Position numbers and translations under genes: made by a program. Below, in pieces: positions 33,609-43,829 of a stretch of 64,000 nucleotides of DNA. Position 1 is the stretch's first letter. The number at the start of each line of letters is the position of its first letter. The notes beneath the pieces were generated by a model. It was not told the origin of the DNA. It did no database searches and was given only the letters and a program-made list of their open reading frames with translations. The stretch spans positions 62,001-126,000 of the forward strand of contig JAKSZP010006724.1 of assembly GCA_022478985.1 (NCBI GenBank), read 5' to 3'. This stretch comes from Massospora cicadina. Taxonomy: Eukaryota > Entomophthoromycota > Entomophthoromycetes > Entomophthorales > Entomophthoraceae.

Positions 33609-33649
33609 TGGATAGATGAAAAAACAAAAGAGTTCCTGAAGAATTAATG

Positions 33650-33960
33650 AACCATTAAGTTGGTCATGTCCTGATGATTAGGTCAAGTCCGAAAAAAGGA
33701 CCTCTGAACCAATCTAGATGGTTAAGTCTGAAAAAAGGACCTCTGGACCATAAAAAACTGGTAGGTTAAGACTACCTAGGACCCAATTTGGGGAAAAAAT
33801 AAAGAAAGATGGACCGCTGAACTGAAACAAGGTCATGTCCTATGGAAAAAAGAAGGGAAAGGTAAAAGATTGATTAAAGATATTGTAAAAAAATTATAAA
33901 TCGCACAGAGAAAAAACTGATATATATATTTTTATATTTTTATATTTTTATTGATTATCC
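33650..33960 (+). repeat. Block duplicated on both sides of F pol (right copy)
   Basis: Partner of 31,275-31,520: the same AGGACCTCTGAACCA words and TACCTAGGACCC, followed by an A/T-rich run. A purine tract GAGGGAGGGAGGA at 33,996-34,008 follows. Confidence 0.6.
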
Positions 33961-34310
33961 TTGATTTGGGGAAAATTCCACCTATGTCGCCTCTTGAGGG
34001 AGGGAGGATAGATTGCAATAGGAATGAATAGCCATCAAAATTGATGTTAGATTGGATGCAAGTGAGGGCTAGACCTACACAAAACCAAGTTCTTTAAGAG
34101 GATGCAGATACCTGCAAGAAAGCAACTAGGGGAAGGAAAATTGAGATGTAAGAAGAAGCCAATTGTGAAACCCAAGATCTGGGAGGAAAGCAACAGTATA
34201 GAAAGAGGCAGTCAGTGAATAACCCCGAGTAATCCCAATATGGAACAGACCCAGAAGATTAGTCTTGAGTGCCTGACGATGGGCTTTGTCAAGAACACTG
34301 GGCATATAGG

Positions 34311-35165
34311 CTAGCAGAAAATAAGGGATACTGGATGGGGTTTGCGAAATAATTCCTCTAACAAAGCCATCAGCGGAAGATACTGATGGGAAGTGCTGGA
34401 GATGAGATAGTTGTGCAGAAAGTGAATGGCATCCTGAAATAAATGACTACAGGCTTTTTGGAAGCTGAAGCTGAAGGAACGATGGAACCCTGGAGAGGCT
34501 GGAAGCTTCATGGACCAACTTTGAAGAACTTGGCTGGCATAGCGAAAAGCATAAGCGGTGATATCACAATCTATGATGTTCTCAAGATAAGAGGGATTCA
34601 GCGCTAGGGATAAAGCCTTGGTGACATGGGCCCATAATTCAGTGTAGGGGAGTTCAAAATGAATACTGTTACCAATGGTGAGCTTGGTAGCTAAGACAGC
34701 GGGCTTGTAGTATTGTCAGAGTTAAAAAGAACTCAGGAAGCAAGTACGACCTGGCAAGAAAGGAGAGATCAATAGCGAAGGGCATAATTTCAGAAGCATC
34801 CATGATGATGTTTGGCGCATCTGTGAAAGGAGCCAAATCCAGGAGAGTTTAAAATCCAACTCTGGAATCAATGACAGAGGGAGAATTGTCCACAAGATGT
34901 TTGAAATGATTGCTAGTCTGGTTTTGGAGGGATTGGTTACCGTTTCTGGTAATTTGACAGAAGGACTAGCCGCTGGTGCCAGACTAGGCGTATGAGTCCT
35001 GGAAGGACCATAGAAGAGGTTCCATCGCGCATCCTGTCTCATCTGCTGGAAGAGCTGAAGATCTTGATCAGACAGACTGTTAAGTAGCTGTTGGTACCAC
35101 GACTCAGAATTTGATATATGAGCTGGACAAGAGAGGGAATGCCAGACATATATGGAAGTCGACAT
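34311..35165 (-). pseudogene. Antisense ORF of element F, unidentified
   Basis: A gene on the strand opposite to F, between integrase and 3' LTR. ATG 35,165 opens MSTSIYVWHSLSCPAHISNS, with LSDQDLQLFQQMRQDARWN downstream; after about 82 codons the frame shifts and continues as SNHFKHLVDNSPSVIDSRVG, APNIIMDASEIMPFAIDLSF, NSIHFELPYTELWAHVTKAL, AYAFRYASQVLQSW and HLFQDAIHFLHNYLI to a stop at 34,314. In total about 285 codons with one shift and three in-frame stops. Composition and length look like real protein, largely helical. I do not recognise the family. Antisense ORFs in this position are known from some plant Ty3/Gypsy elements; whether this is related is open. Confidence 0.5.
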
Positions 35166-35685
35166 TATGCACTTTACTATCCATTAAGCTCCAATTTCGG
35201 AGATATTAATCTCAAATTAATGGGATAAGCTCTCCAAGAGAAAAACAAAAAAGAAATGAGCCAAGAGGTTATAAGAGAAAAATAACAAGGGCAAACATAA
35301 ATAAGCATTCTTAATTGGGCTGCAAAACAAACATTGATGGCAAGAGTCTCCTGTCTAGGACAAGGATAAAATCAGGAAACTGAGAACGCAAGACCAAGAA
35401 TCCTGAATATGACAGCAGGTCATATGTGCTGATGGGGGAAAACCAGATCCTGGGACTAATATTGTCATGAGTAAATCAATCAGCCTGGAATGACAGTAGA
35501 TCATGGGGACTACACTATGAGTAGACGGTAGCAAGGAGGAAGAGAAAGAGAGCCGCATGCTGAAGGTCGTCCCAAGCAACATTGAGTAAAGGTGATCATA
35601 CTCCGCTTGAGCAAATGAAGTATTTAATTAAGTGTCTGAAGTGGTGTTCTCCTACCCCGGTCCTTTTCTCGCTGGAAACCAAGGC

Positions 35686-35695
35686 AAGAGGGGGA
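35686..35695 (+). other. Polypurine tract of element F
   Basis: AAGAGGGGGA directly before the 3' LTR. Confidence 0.65.
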
Positions 35696-36842
35696 TGTGC
35701 TGGGATTTTTACCCATATCCCAGCCTGCTAGATTACCAAGAATTTCAAGGGGATAATTCCCTAATGCAAGGTGAATTGGAAATCAGTTGACCCTGATTTT
35801 GGAGTAGCTATGTTTGGGAAATTTTGGGATATTCTCCGAGTCATATCCATTGGGGATCGATCCGGATGAATGCTTAAGATCTTGTCAGGTGGAGTTGCCA
35901 ATGAAATAGGGGCATCTGATAGTGATTAATTATCAGGTGTACTGATTGAGATTGGTCAGGATTCATCACCAACTGATTGTAAATAAGTAGTAAGTTGCAA
36001 GGCGAGTATGCTACCCGCAACTAGCAAATCGATCAGTTGGTTTGTGAACTGCCTTAATGGGTAACAAGTCCCATTACCTAAGTAGGTCGCTAACCAAATA
36101 TGGTTGGTTCTCTTGGATCAAGAAGAAAACGTTAGGGACATGTTTTCTGACTCTTTCTGTTTAGGTCTTGAGAATGTCCAATTTTGGCATCTAGCCAGGA
36201 TGGGGAAGACCATCGCTTCTGAGATGAGGATGGGTGATTCAATGGCAACATCTGCCGTTTCATTGAAGAGGTGTCAACCAAGGGTTAGACGATCAAATCC
36301 CCACTATAAATTCCCTATAATTCACTTATTATAAAAACAGAGTTATAGAGTTATATACAGATATACAGTTCTATAGTTTTCATTTGGGATATGGTTTAAA
36401 TAGTAAACTTTATCAGCTATCAATTGTTTTATTCTTCTCAAGGATATTATTGATGTGTGCAATAATAGGGAGACTCTTTATGGAAAAGAGTAAAGATCTG
36501 AGCGGGGATCTAGAGAAGAAGGAGAAACAATAGGGGATTGCTGCCAACTGTGTGTCAAACTGGAGAAACTGTCACCAGGGAATCTCAGAGAAGATTAGGT
36601 TGGACAGTATGTGGGAACAGTTCCCTATATCAAAACATCTCAAGTATTTCGAGTGGGAATACTGGCCAAGCGTTGGGCCAATATCTATGAATCCATTCAA
36701 CTACAGAAAATAGTTGGCATACTATTACAACTAATAATTTTAAGTACTATACAACGCAACAAATTGCATAAGAACCAAACCTGTTCAGTAATAAGTTTAT
36801 AGGGGTTATTGACTGATAATAACAAGACTCATAAATGTTACA
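35696..36842 (+). repeat. 3' LTR of element F
   Basis: TGTGCTGGGATTTTTACCC to AAATGTTACA, 1,147 bp. Partner of 29,200-30,344. Confidence 0.9.
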
Positions 36843-36847
36843 ATACT
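36843..36847 (+). repeat. 5-bp target-site duplication (right), element F
   Basis: ATACT; E gag sequence resumes after it. Confidence 0.85.
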
Positions 36848-38287
36848 ACTGGGGAATTTTCTCTACTAGAATCGCCACTTTCACCCTCTCTAGAGCTGCA
36901 ACATTTGGTGAGGGTCCTGATTTGATTGTACTGTTTGCTCGAGGATTTGCCAGGCGTACAGTTTTTGTACCTGATGGCGGAACTCTGAAGCTGCGTTGTT
37001 ATGATCTCTCCCTCAGTTATAGGCTGAGATATCATTGGGGATTTGCTGATATAATAATTTATTGGGGTGAGCACTGTGACCAACACAAAGCAACTTGGCG
37101 GAATCAGCAGGGACAAATAATTTTGGATTTGCAGAAGTAGAGCTTCCTGTCTCTAGTACCTTCAAACTTTTCCTTGTTCAATCAGGGCGGCTGGTATTGC
37201 ATGAACATGTGGGTTTCCAGGGAATTAGCCGCATATTGACCTCTTTGGATACACAATATAAAAAGCATTTATAAACAGCTCTCTTCTCCAAATAATCCCT
37301 AAAGGTCTAGATCAGAAGTTAAACAATGGATTGTAATTCATCCAAGGATGAGCTAGTTGAGCATAAGGGGGCTGGAAAGGACCCGTCCAAGTGTTAAATG
37401 GTCGAGTATTACTCAGCGTATATAACCAAGTCGCTGTTGTCCAGTTCCTACCAGGGATTTGGTAACGCCCACAGGGGCTTTCCATTCCATATTGGGAGCG
37501 CTAAAAGTGGCATTCAGATGAAGTAAATAATTGAAAATATTAATCAGGATACATTATCCTGCAAGACTGCTGTTATAGCCCAAAGAGTTCATGGTATGGC
37601 TTCATTGCAGAAGTCATTGCAACCCCCACGTCGCCCTTAAATAACATTTCTGCTCCTATTGAAACATGTGCTTCAGCAGTGAAGCAGTCAGCAAACTATG
37701 TGAGTCACTCGTTTTGCTAAAACTAATATTTAAATTTCAATCTTTCATTGTGACATCTTTGCTACACCACCGAATAACTGCAGCACTGTGTCCTTCACCT
37801 CCTGATAGGTCACTGAGCTGTTTGGGAGGTAGCATATAACTTGGTCAGTGCTTCCAACATCCAAGGGGGAAATCAAAAACTTGGCCTTACGCCAATCTGA
37901 AGCCCCTTACACTGCAAATATTAAGATTAAAGACCGTGTAGTTTTTGTTAAAGTTAAATGGGGCCAGATTGTCAATGCAGACCTCACTCTCCCTAGCAAC
38001 ACTATCCAATTTGCTCTCTGCAGAGTGTAGCCACTCTGTAGTGTGATCCAAGCGATCAGCATGTTGACTGGCATGGCAACCAACCAAGTGCAGTTGTCAG
38101 AAGGCCTAGTCAAGCAGATATGTTATACCCTTATTTTCTTGATAAAGCATTTTCTGCGTCTGGAGTAGGGTATAAAAAACAAGTTTTAGTTCTGCATATT
38201 GGGATAACTCAATGAATTGGAGGAGTAACCCGTCAGGTGGAGCCTGTTGCGCCATTACCTGGCGAATATGGGACTTTTGGTGTGTTG
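36848..38287 (-). pseudogene. Element E gag relic
   Basis: Structural-protein region of E, between the primer site and insertion F. It aligns at nucleotide level with D gag: plus-strand TTGGTCAGTGCTTCCAACATCCAAG-like sequence near 37,850 is the reverse of D's LDVGSADQV codons (22,620-22,645). A minus-strand piece NLAPFNFNKNYTVFNLNICS lies at about 37,980-37,920. I could not find an intact zinc knuckle. Many stops; identity rests on position and alignment to D. Confidence 0.6.
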
Positions 38288-38316
38288 ATCAATGGGCCTC
38301 CTGTAGTGAGCACCAC
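38288..38316 (-). other. Primer-binding site of element E
   Basis: Minus strand GTGGTGCTCACTACAGGAGG followed by CCCATTGATC; nearly identical to D 22,308-22,336. Confidence 0.65.
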
Positions 38317-38794
38317 TATTATAACTTTGGCGATATACTTGAGATAAACCATAGGAGTTGCAAAGGGTTGAGACCACTGAGCAACAGACAAATGATATGA
38401 AGATCGTTAGTCCATTAATTAAACTTATTAATCTTTACATAAGAGTAGGCAATCACCTCAATCACACTACTTAAAAGAAATACAACATTTAGACGCTTTC
38501 TGCGTGCACTTCCTTATTCATCCTATTCACTCTCCTTCTCCTCAAACTTCAAAAACAGATCTCAGAGTTGTCTTCTTATCCCACTCATGTCTTAGTTGCT
38601 TAACCAATTCTGACTTTTCTGCTTAGTTATTAATCATTCAGCGGAACTTGTCTGGTTTTACCTCATCATTGAGGCTCTGGCGGAATTCACTCTTTTTGCC
38701 AAATTGACTATCAAATTGAATCCCCTCCAGCAATTAAGGTACAATCTGACAAACTAATTAGGACTTATCAGCCAGTCATTATAATCTCTCAATA
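38317..38794 (-). repeat. 5' LTR of element E
   Basis: 478 bp; the plus strand starts TATTATAACTTTGGCG (terminal CA mutated to TA on the sense strand). Partner of 19,256-19,734. Confidence 0.85.
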
Positions 38795-38799
38795 GTCTG
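38795..38799 (+). repeat. 5-bp target-site duplication (right), element E
   Basis: GTCTG, as at 19,251-19,255; element G resumes. Confidence 0.85.
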
Positions 38800-39330
38800 T
38801 ACTATATATTAAGTGACAACATGTATACTGTACCCTTGTGACTTTCAGAGCCGAGAAAAGTCAATTTTGTTTGGCTGGATCCCACCTTTTGATCTTCCTT
38901 AATTGTGAATGTTGAGTCTATAAAAGAGGATAATAATTGTTGGAAACCATAAAGGCAGCCACCACACCTTAAATTTACCTCAGTATACTTTTAAGGCTAA
39001 CTTAATTCCCCTCCACACTGGATGGAAGCTTACTATTGAGCCAGGTTGCCAAGCCCTCATCAGCACAGATATTACAGTATGGATTCTATTAGGGTTTATG
39101 GTTGAACCTTTTTCCAATCTTTAAATCCCAAAAGTTTCCGTTGCTGCCTCTAGTGCTACCTAAATTCACCAGGGAGAAATTAATGTGTCTTCGGAAAACA
39201 CCAACTCTTACTTGGTGCACATTCAAAAGCATCAAATAATTGCTTATGTGTATGTATTGCCTGGCTAATGGCCCCATGATCTTAATTACTATTTAACTTC
39301 CTTTGTTTTCTGTCCTTTGAATGTTTGGTC
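38800..39330 (+). pseudogene. Element G: dUTPase-like domain, end of coding
   Basis: Continuation of G after E. The dUTPase-like pattern is NLIPLHTGWKLTIEPGCQAL, then STDITVWILLGFMVEP, TKFTREINVSSENTNSYLVH and IQKHQIIAYVYVLPG (38,998-39,268). Compared with D it keeps the spacing (IEPG for IPSG, HQIIAYVYVLP for HQIVVYLHFIP) but not the catalytic motifs. Coding then stops and a polypurine tract (AAGTGGAAGAAA, 39,331-39,342) and the LTR follow at once, so no RT or integrase was present when the nested elements arrived or they were deleted since. Confidence 0.55.
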
Positions 39331-39342
39331 AAGTGGAAGAAA

Positions 39343-39819
39343 TGTTGTGATTTGGTTTGACCAACCATAATCATAAATTAACTTTTTTTTTAACTTAATT
39401 ATCTTTTCTTTTTAGTTAAAGGTGTTGTTACCTTGTGCTTTGATGCTAATATCAATTTTTCTAAATTGATTTATGACAGATTTTCTCAGCGCCAGTGCTA
39501 ATCTACTGGTTTAATCACATTGGATCACCTTGGCACCGCGCCCACTTTTTATATGTAGCCAGTACTTATTAGGATTATAATACTATCCTTTTGTCCTGGG
39601 CCACGACCAGGATATCTACCAAGAATCAATTTCTTTTCAACCCAATGGCAATATCCCCCAAATCACGCAATACTAAATTTATGAGGTTTTTAGCGTCATA
39701 GTTTAAATCCTTTTTTTATTAAAACGTTCTCACTTGCTTAAAGCTGGCATAAAACAATTGTTAAAGATTTTTATCAATGTTGTTATAAGCCAATGGTTCA
39801 TAAAACTTTCCAGAACACT
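39343..39819 (+). repeat. 3' LTR of element G, first part
   Basis: TGTTGTGATTTGG onward; aligns with the first two thirds of 16,556-17,266. Interrupted by element C at 39,820 and completed at 62,640-62,858. Confidence 0.75.
39815..39819 (+). repeat. Degenerate target-site duplication (left), element C
   Basis: ACACT against ATAAT at 62,635-62,639 (two mismatches). The 5' LTR of G has AATAATT at this position, which supports ATAAT as the original. Confidence 0.4.
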
Positions 39820-40064
39820 TTTAAGAATCCTCATTTAACCTAATAGATTAGACATGACAATTCACCCCTTTCAATCAAAGAATGGAAAAGATCCCATGAA
39901 ATTCCTCTGGAAAAGATAGTGGATCTGGGACTCACCCTTGTCAAATGTTGCGTTTTATTTACCTCCTTTATATCAATCTTTCAATTAGCTAAAAATTGAA
40001 AATAGAAATTCTTCTGTTAAAATAATTTAACCAAGAATTATGTTATAAAATTGAGAAGATATGT
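39820..40064 (+). repeat. 5' LTR of element C, first part
   Basis: Aligns with 59,445-59,690 (shared TTAGAC, GATTCACCCCTT-like and GGACTCACCCTT-like words). Ends at the left duplication of retroposon I. The terminal TG is decayed to TT. Confidence 0.65.
40048..40064 (+). repeat. 17-bp target-site duplication (left), retroposon I
   Basis: AAATTGAGAAGATATGT; partner AAATTGAGAGGATCTGT at 52,104-52,120 (two mismatches). Confidence 0.65.
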
Positions 40065-40413
40065 CTTACCGCTTGATCTCACTTTTGAGCAAATTATACA
40101 AAGAGTTTATATCTTCTACTGCTGTCTGACCACGTCCATTCTTATTGATGTCCTCAGATCTGATGCTTGCTTCTCCATTGTGAGGCAGCAGTGATCCACT
40201 TCCAAGCGTTTTCCGCCCTGCAGAGAAATGCATTTGGACAGGCTTGAATAGTCTGCCAAAATCTACAGGCCAATTTGTCCCTCCATAGGACTTAGTGCTT
40301 CACCTTGCGCGCATCCACCCAAATTGCCCCATACTCTTAACCCTACCTAGATCCACTATTCAAATTTGCCTCCGTTTCAACTATGGGCGTTTATTTCTGT
40401 AATCCAAAAAGAA

Positions 40414-40418
40414 ATAGT
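40414..40418 (+). repeat. Target-site duplication (left), chromovirus-2
   Basis: ATAGT against ATAAT at 50,557-50,561 (one mismatch). Confidence 0.6.
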
Positions 40419-40608
40419 TGTCATGTTCACACGCCTTTATTGAAGGGGTTAATGGCCAATATAAGGCTAAGATCCAAGAGTCAAACAAGGTCAAGCTACA
40501 GGACCTTCCATACTTAAGGCACACCTTGGACCAACGCTGGGTGCAGGACAGATATGCTCAGGTTGGTTCAGAGAAAGTGCGACCTTCCCAGCCATGTGTA
40601 ACGGTCAT

Positions 40609-40621
40609 AGCTTTCATGGAG
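40609..40621 (+). repeat. Degenerate target-site duplication (left), insertion J
   Basis: AGCTTTCATGGAG against AGTGTTAAAATGGAC at 43,815-43,829; the intact 3' LTR has AGCGTTAAAATGGAC at 49,866-49,880. About 15 bp, decayed. Confidence 0.45.
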
Positions 40622-43600
40622 ATGGAATATGAAGTTTAGATTGGCCTGCCATTCAGGATGCAAAAGCACCTTAAAGGCAAGCCAGAATGCCAGAGGCATT
40701 GCCGCTCAAATAACGTTATATTATGCAAGAAGATGTGTAATAAGTGAGCGCCAGTGTGTTGCAAGTGTAAAAAGGAACCTGGACATGAACCAGGCTGTAA
40801 CAAGTCCAGACCCAATGGGCCTTGTTTCAGGAAGTTGAATGATCAGACTAGATGAATTAGATACTTCAAAAGAGGGTTTGGCACAAAAACAGAGGCGTGT
40901 GGGCGAATCCTTGTGTGTTGTGGATATAGATGAGCCCATATGATTCTGATATCTTATGGCAGATGACTTTGGCAATTGAATTGAATTCCCAGAAGTATCT
41001 TACACAATACGCTCAGTTGGTTATGGAAGAAGCTAAAGTTATTATCACAACAGGTATTGCCCAGCCAATGTAAGGCTCGATGAGCCACAGGGCTAGTGCC
41101 ATAGGGAGCTCAGAAATTTTTTTAACTAAAACTAAAAATTGGGTACTTGGAAACATTTTAGTGGAAAGTGAAGTTAAAAAATCAACCAAAAAATTCCACA
41201 GTGTGTTAGGACTGTTTAAATAATAAATAATTTGAGGTAGGTTGACCTTGGGACAAATAAATGCACCGAGAATTTTTCTAGCCAGTAGGAGTTTTGAACT
41301 CAAAAACTGCACTAGGGTGGAAGTAGTTTTACCTGCCAGGCTACCACCCTTGTGTTAAGACTGTTTAGTTAGTGGTCAATTTTGGGAACAACTTATAAAA
41401 GCATGGGATTGGGGCCATCAAGATTTGACCTAACCTGGCAAACTTTAAGGGAGGGAGAAAACAATTTAATATTAACTGACTTCAAAGGAATAAGCGGCGG
41501 GCTGAGTCACTGTCAGTTTGACCTTGAACGCCCAACTCATGATTTCACTGTGTTTCTGATGGCTAGAGCAATGGCATCTCACCTAACGGGCAACGGGAAT
41601 CCCCCAAGGCCACCCAACATAGGGGAAGTCCCAACTGGTCAGAAACGGGTTTAATACCCAACCCGCCTGTGAATGTTTGCTTTGGCCCATTTGGCCAAGT
41701 AAGATGCATCAAATAACAACCCTGATTTTTAGTAGACGGTTTTGAGCTATTAGAAACATTTGATGATGGAGGTACATGCCCATTGTGCTTTGTCCCCAAT
41801 GTTTTAAAAAGGGGAGTTCTAAATTGGCAACATCATTGCCCAATGGCTTGATGCTATTAGCAATTTTGAACAAGGGTTCATCACTGGACACATTATCATG
41901 AAAACGGCAGAAGAAGTTTAGACTGGCCTGCCAGTTGGGATGTGTGAGCACCCAAAAAGCAAGCCAGAATGCCAGAGGCATTGCCGCACATATGTCGTTG
42001 TATTGAACTACGAATTGGGAAATAATAACTTGCTGGTGTAGAGCAATTGTGAACAGCAACCCAAAAACAAACCATATGGAGACAGCCTCAGACCCTGGGG
42101 GTCTCGCCGCAGGGGATTGTACCACTAGGATCATTTCAACAAGGTTATCAGTGGGTGGGTTCAATACAACTGAGGAGACAAGGGGGCAGATCCTAGCTTG
42201 GAAATGGTGGATGTAAGACCAAAAGATCCCAGTATATTGAAGGCGGATAGTCAAAATAAGGGGGTTGAATTTCCAGAAGTTTCTGAATCTCTGAATCCAG
42301 TTGATGAGGGTGGGTGTCATAATAATCATTAAAGCTGGTAAAGCCCATCTGGTATAGGGACTGACAGGCCACCAGGGTTATCATTGGAACTACAGCCAGA
42401 AGGATATTAATAAAGTAAAAATTGATAGTTTTTTGGCAGAAATTTAGTTGAAGGAACATGAAGAAAATGGATCAACAATTTTCTTAGTGTGATGCAACAG
42501 ATTAAATAATGTTCAATTGATGCAGAAACAAGCAGGGATTGGGTCCCTCAAGTTTGACCTAACCGGTGAATTTTTTGGGGAAGGGGGCAGATAAACTCAA
42601 TGGAACTAAACATTGAAGGGTTCAGCGGTAGGCTGAGTCACTGTCAATTTGACCTCAAACTCCTGAACTGAGGCTTGACTGCATTTCTGGCAGTTGGCGT
42701 GATGGCATCTAGCCCAACGAGCAACATGAATTCCCCAGGGACACCCCACATAGGGATGGTCCCAATTAGTTGGAAACGGGTTTGGGATTCCCAACCCACC
42801 CATGCCCAGTTGCTGAGCTGTTCTTTCAATTAAAAAAGTTACATCAGCTGCAACTCTCAATTTGCTGGATGGGGGCTTCAAACTGTTGTCAATGGTTTCC
42901 GATGATACTATCTGCACATCAGGGATCATCCTTAACGATTTTGAGAAGGGTTTAGATTCAACAATTGCACTGCTGGCTGAATCAAAACTGTCAGCAATTT
43001 TGGCTGATAATTTAATCTTTATCCCTTTTTGACTATGTGGTTTCCAATTATCAGGCTTTATTTCAATCAGTTTCAGTCAAATTAACTTTGATTTGGTGAT
43101 CTCGGCGCAAATTTCCCTGATCCAGAAGACAAGGTCAGCTGAGGTGAGTGTGGGTACTGGGGGAGCAATCTGAAGAGGGAGAGCTGTTACCCAGCGCTTG
43201 TCAAACACATGAGCGAGGTCACCTTGGGTAATGAGGGGTAAGGCCACCTTTTTTAGACCCTTTTTACCTGGAAACGGGAAAATCGCCTGATCCATTCACA
43301 AGGGACGTTCCCTGGGACTCACACACATTACAATTAAGAGGCACACGCCAGTCAGGCTTTGTACCATAGGATTTGGAGCAGATTTTTAAACTGACAACAT
43401 CTCCCAATGGCCCAATGCCATTGCCGAGATTTTCCAATGATTTGAGACTTGACTCTGTCTCTACTGATTGTGCAATACCGTTGAGCTCAAAAACTTAGTG
43501 TTTAAGGCATTTAGACTTTATTTTTGAGGGCTCAGTGCCATCAACTTTATAAAATCCTTTCAGCTCATTGGGGTGGTGGTTCCCATTAATTTGGTGAAAA

Positions 43601-43814
43601 TTTCTTTAATTTTCCAAACTAATTTGGCTGAGGCAAGCGTGGGGACAGGGGGAGGAATCTTCAGCGGAAGATCTCTTACCCAGCGCTTGTTTACCACATG
43701 GGCGAGATCACCCTGTTTGACAAGAGGGACAGCCGCCTCCTTTGGACACTTTTTATTGGGAAATGGAAACACCGCAAAGTTAAATCAGAGAGGATGCTCC
43801 CCTGGACTTAAAAT
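40622..43814 (-). mobile_element. Insertion J: unclassified, internally duplicated, about 3.2 kb
   Basis: Interrupts the 5' LTR of chromovirus-2. No LTR, no terminal inverted repeat, no RT. Built of repeated modules: 40,633-40,830 recurs at 41,920-42,130; 41,405-41,680 recurs at 42,530-42,800; 43,077-43,295 recurs at 43,560-43,772. The coding signal is on the minus strand (next entry). The roughly 15-bp duplication points to LINE-type mobilisation, but it is degenerate. Confidence 0.55.
40633..43772 (-). pseudogene. Unidentified minus-strand coding region of J
   Basis: Read leftwards, two copies of a module open with FPNKKCPKEAAVPLVKQGDL / AHVVNKRWVRDLPLKIPPPV (43,772-43,560) and FPGKKGLKKVALPLITQGDL / AHVFDKRWVTALPLQIAPPV (43,295-43,077); the substitutions between them are protein-like. 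Then SSKLRVAADVTFLIERTAQQ, GLGIPNPFPTNWDHPYVGCP, and a Cys/His-rich WARCHHANCQKC (about 42,715-42,680). The open frame 41,709-42,329 includes NDICAAMPLAFWLAFWVLTH, repeated in decayed form at about 40,720-40,680. I do not recognise a family; the Cys/His cluster may bind zinc. Confidence 0.4.
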
Positions 43815-43829
43815 AGTGTTAAAATGGAC
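43815..43829 (+). repeat. Degenerate target-site duplication (right), insertion J
   Basis: AGTGTTAAAATGGAC; LTR sequence of chromovirus-2 continues from here. Confidence 0.45.

Larger units (their letters stand above)
29200..36842 (+). mobile_element. Element F: Ty3/Gypsy deletion derivative with antisense ORF
   Basis: 7,643 bp, LTRs of 1,145 and 1,147 bp, duplication ATACT, primer site TTGGTGCACACTACAGGG. Own order: 5' LTR, primer site, gag start only, 53-bp tandem repeats, a 250-bp block, RNase H and integrase remnants, a second copy of that block, an antisense ORF, polypurine tract, 3' LTR. Most of gag, the protease and the RT are gone. A solo LTR of the same family lies at 52,557-53,702. 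Confidence 0.85.
19256..38794 (-). mobile_element. Element E: minus-strand Ty3/Gypsy element split by D and F
   Basis: Span 19.5 kb; about 6.0 kb of own sequence after removing D and F. In the sense direction: 5' LTR (38,794-38,317), primer site, gag, [F], protease, dUTPase-like domain, RT start, [D], RT end, RNase H, integrase, 3' LTR (19,734-19,256). Perfect duplication GTCTG. Closely related to D (similar LTR ends TGTCA...TATAACA and the same primer site), so D is a relative that later inserted into it. Confidence 0.85.

Noticed and set aside
32580..33610. Functional integrase in F because of the open frame 33,025-33,357
   Set aside because: The second catalytic Asp is lost (SINGINF) and upstream frames are broken.
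16720..39740. Host gene promoter suggested by the shared GC-rich block with TATA
   Set aside because: The block is in both LTRs of element G and nowhere near a host gene.
39820..40064. Read first as a separate solo LTR fragment next to G
   Set aside because: The missing end of G's 3' LTR reappears at 62,640, so this is the start of element C.
40418..40639. First taken as a separate gag-like gene next to element G
   Set aside because: It is the U3 ORF of the chromovirus-2 LTR, interrupted by J; the rest of the LTR resumes at 43,815.
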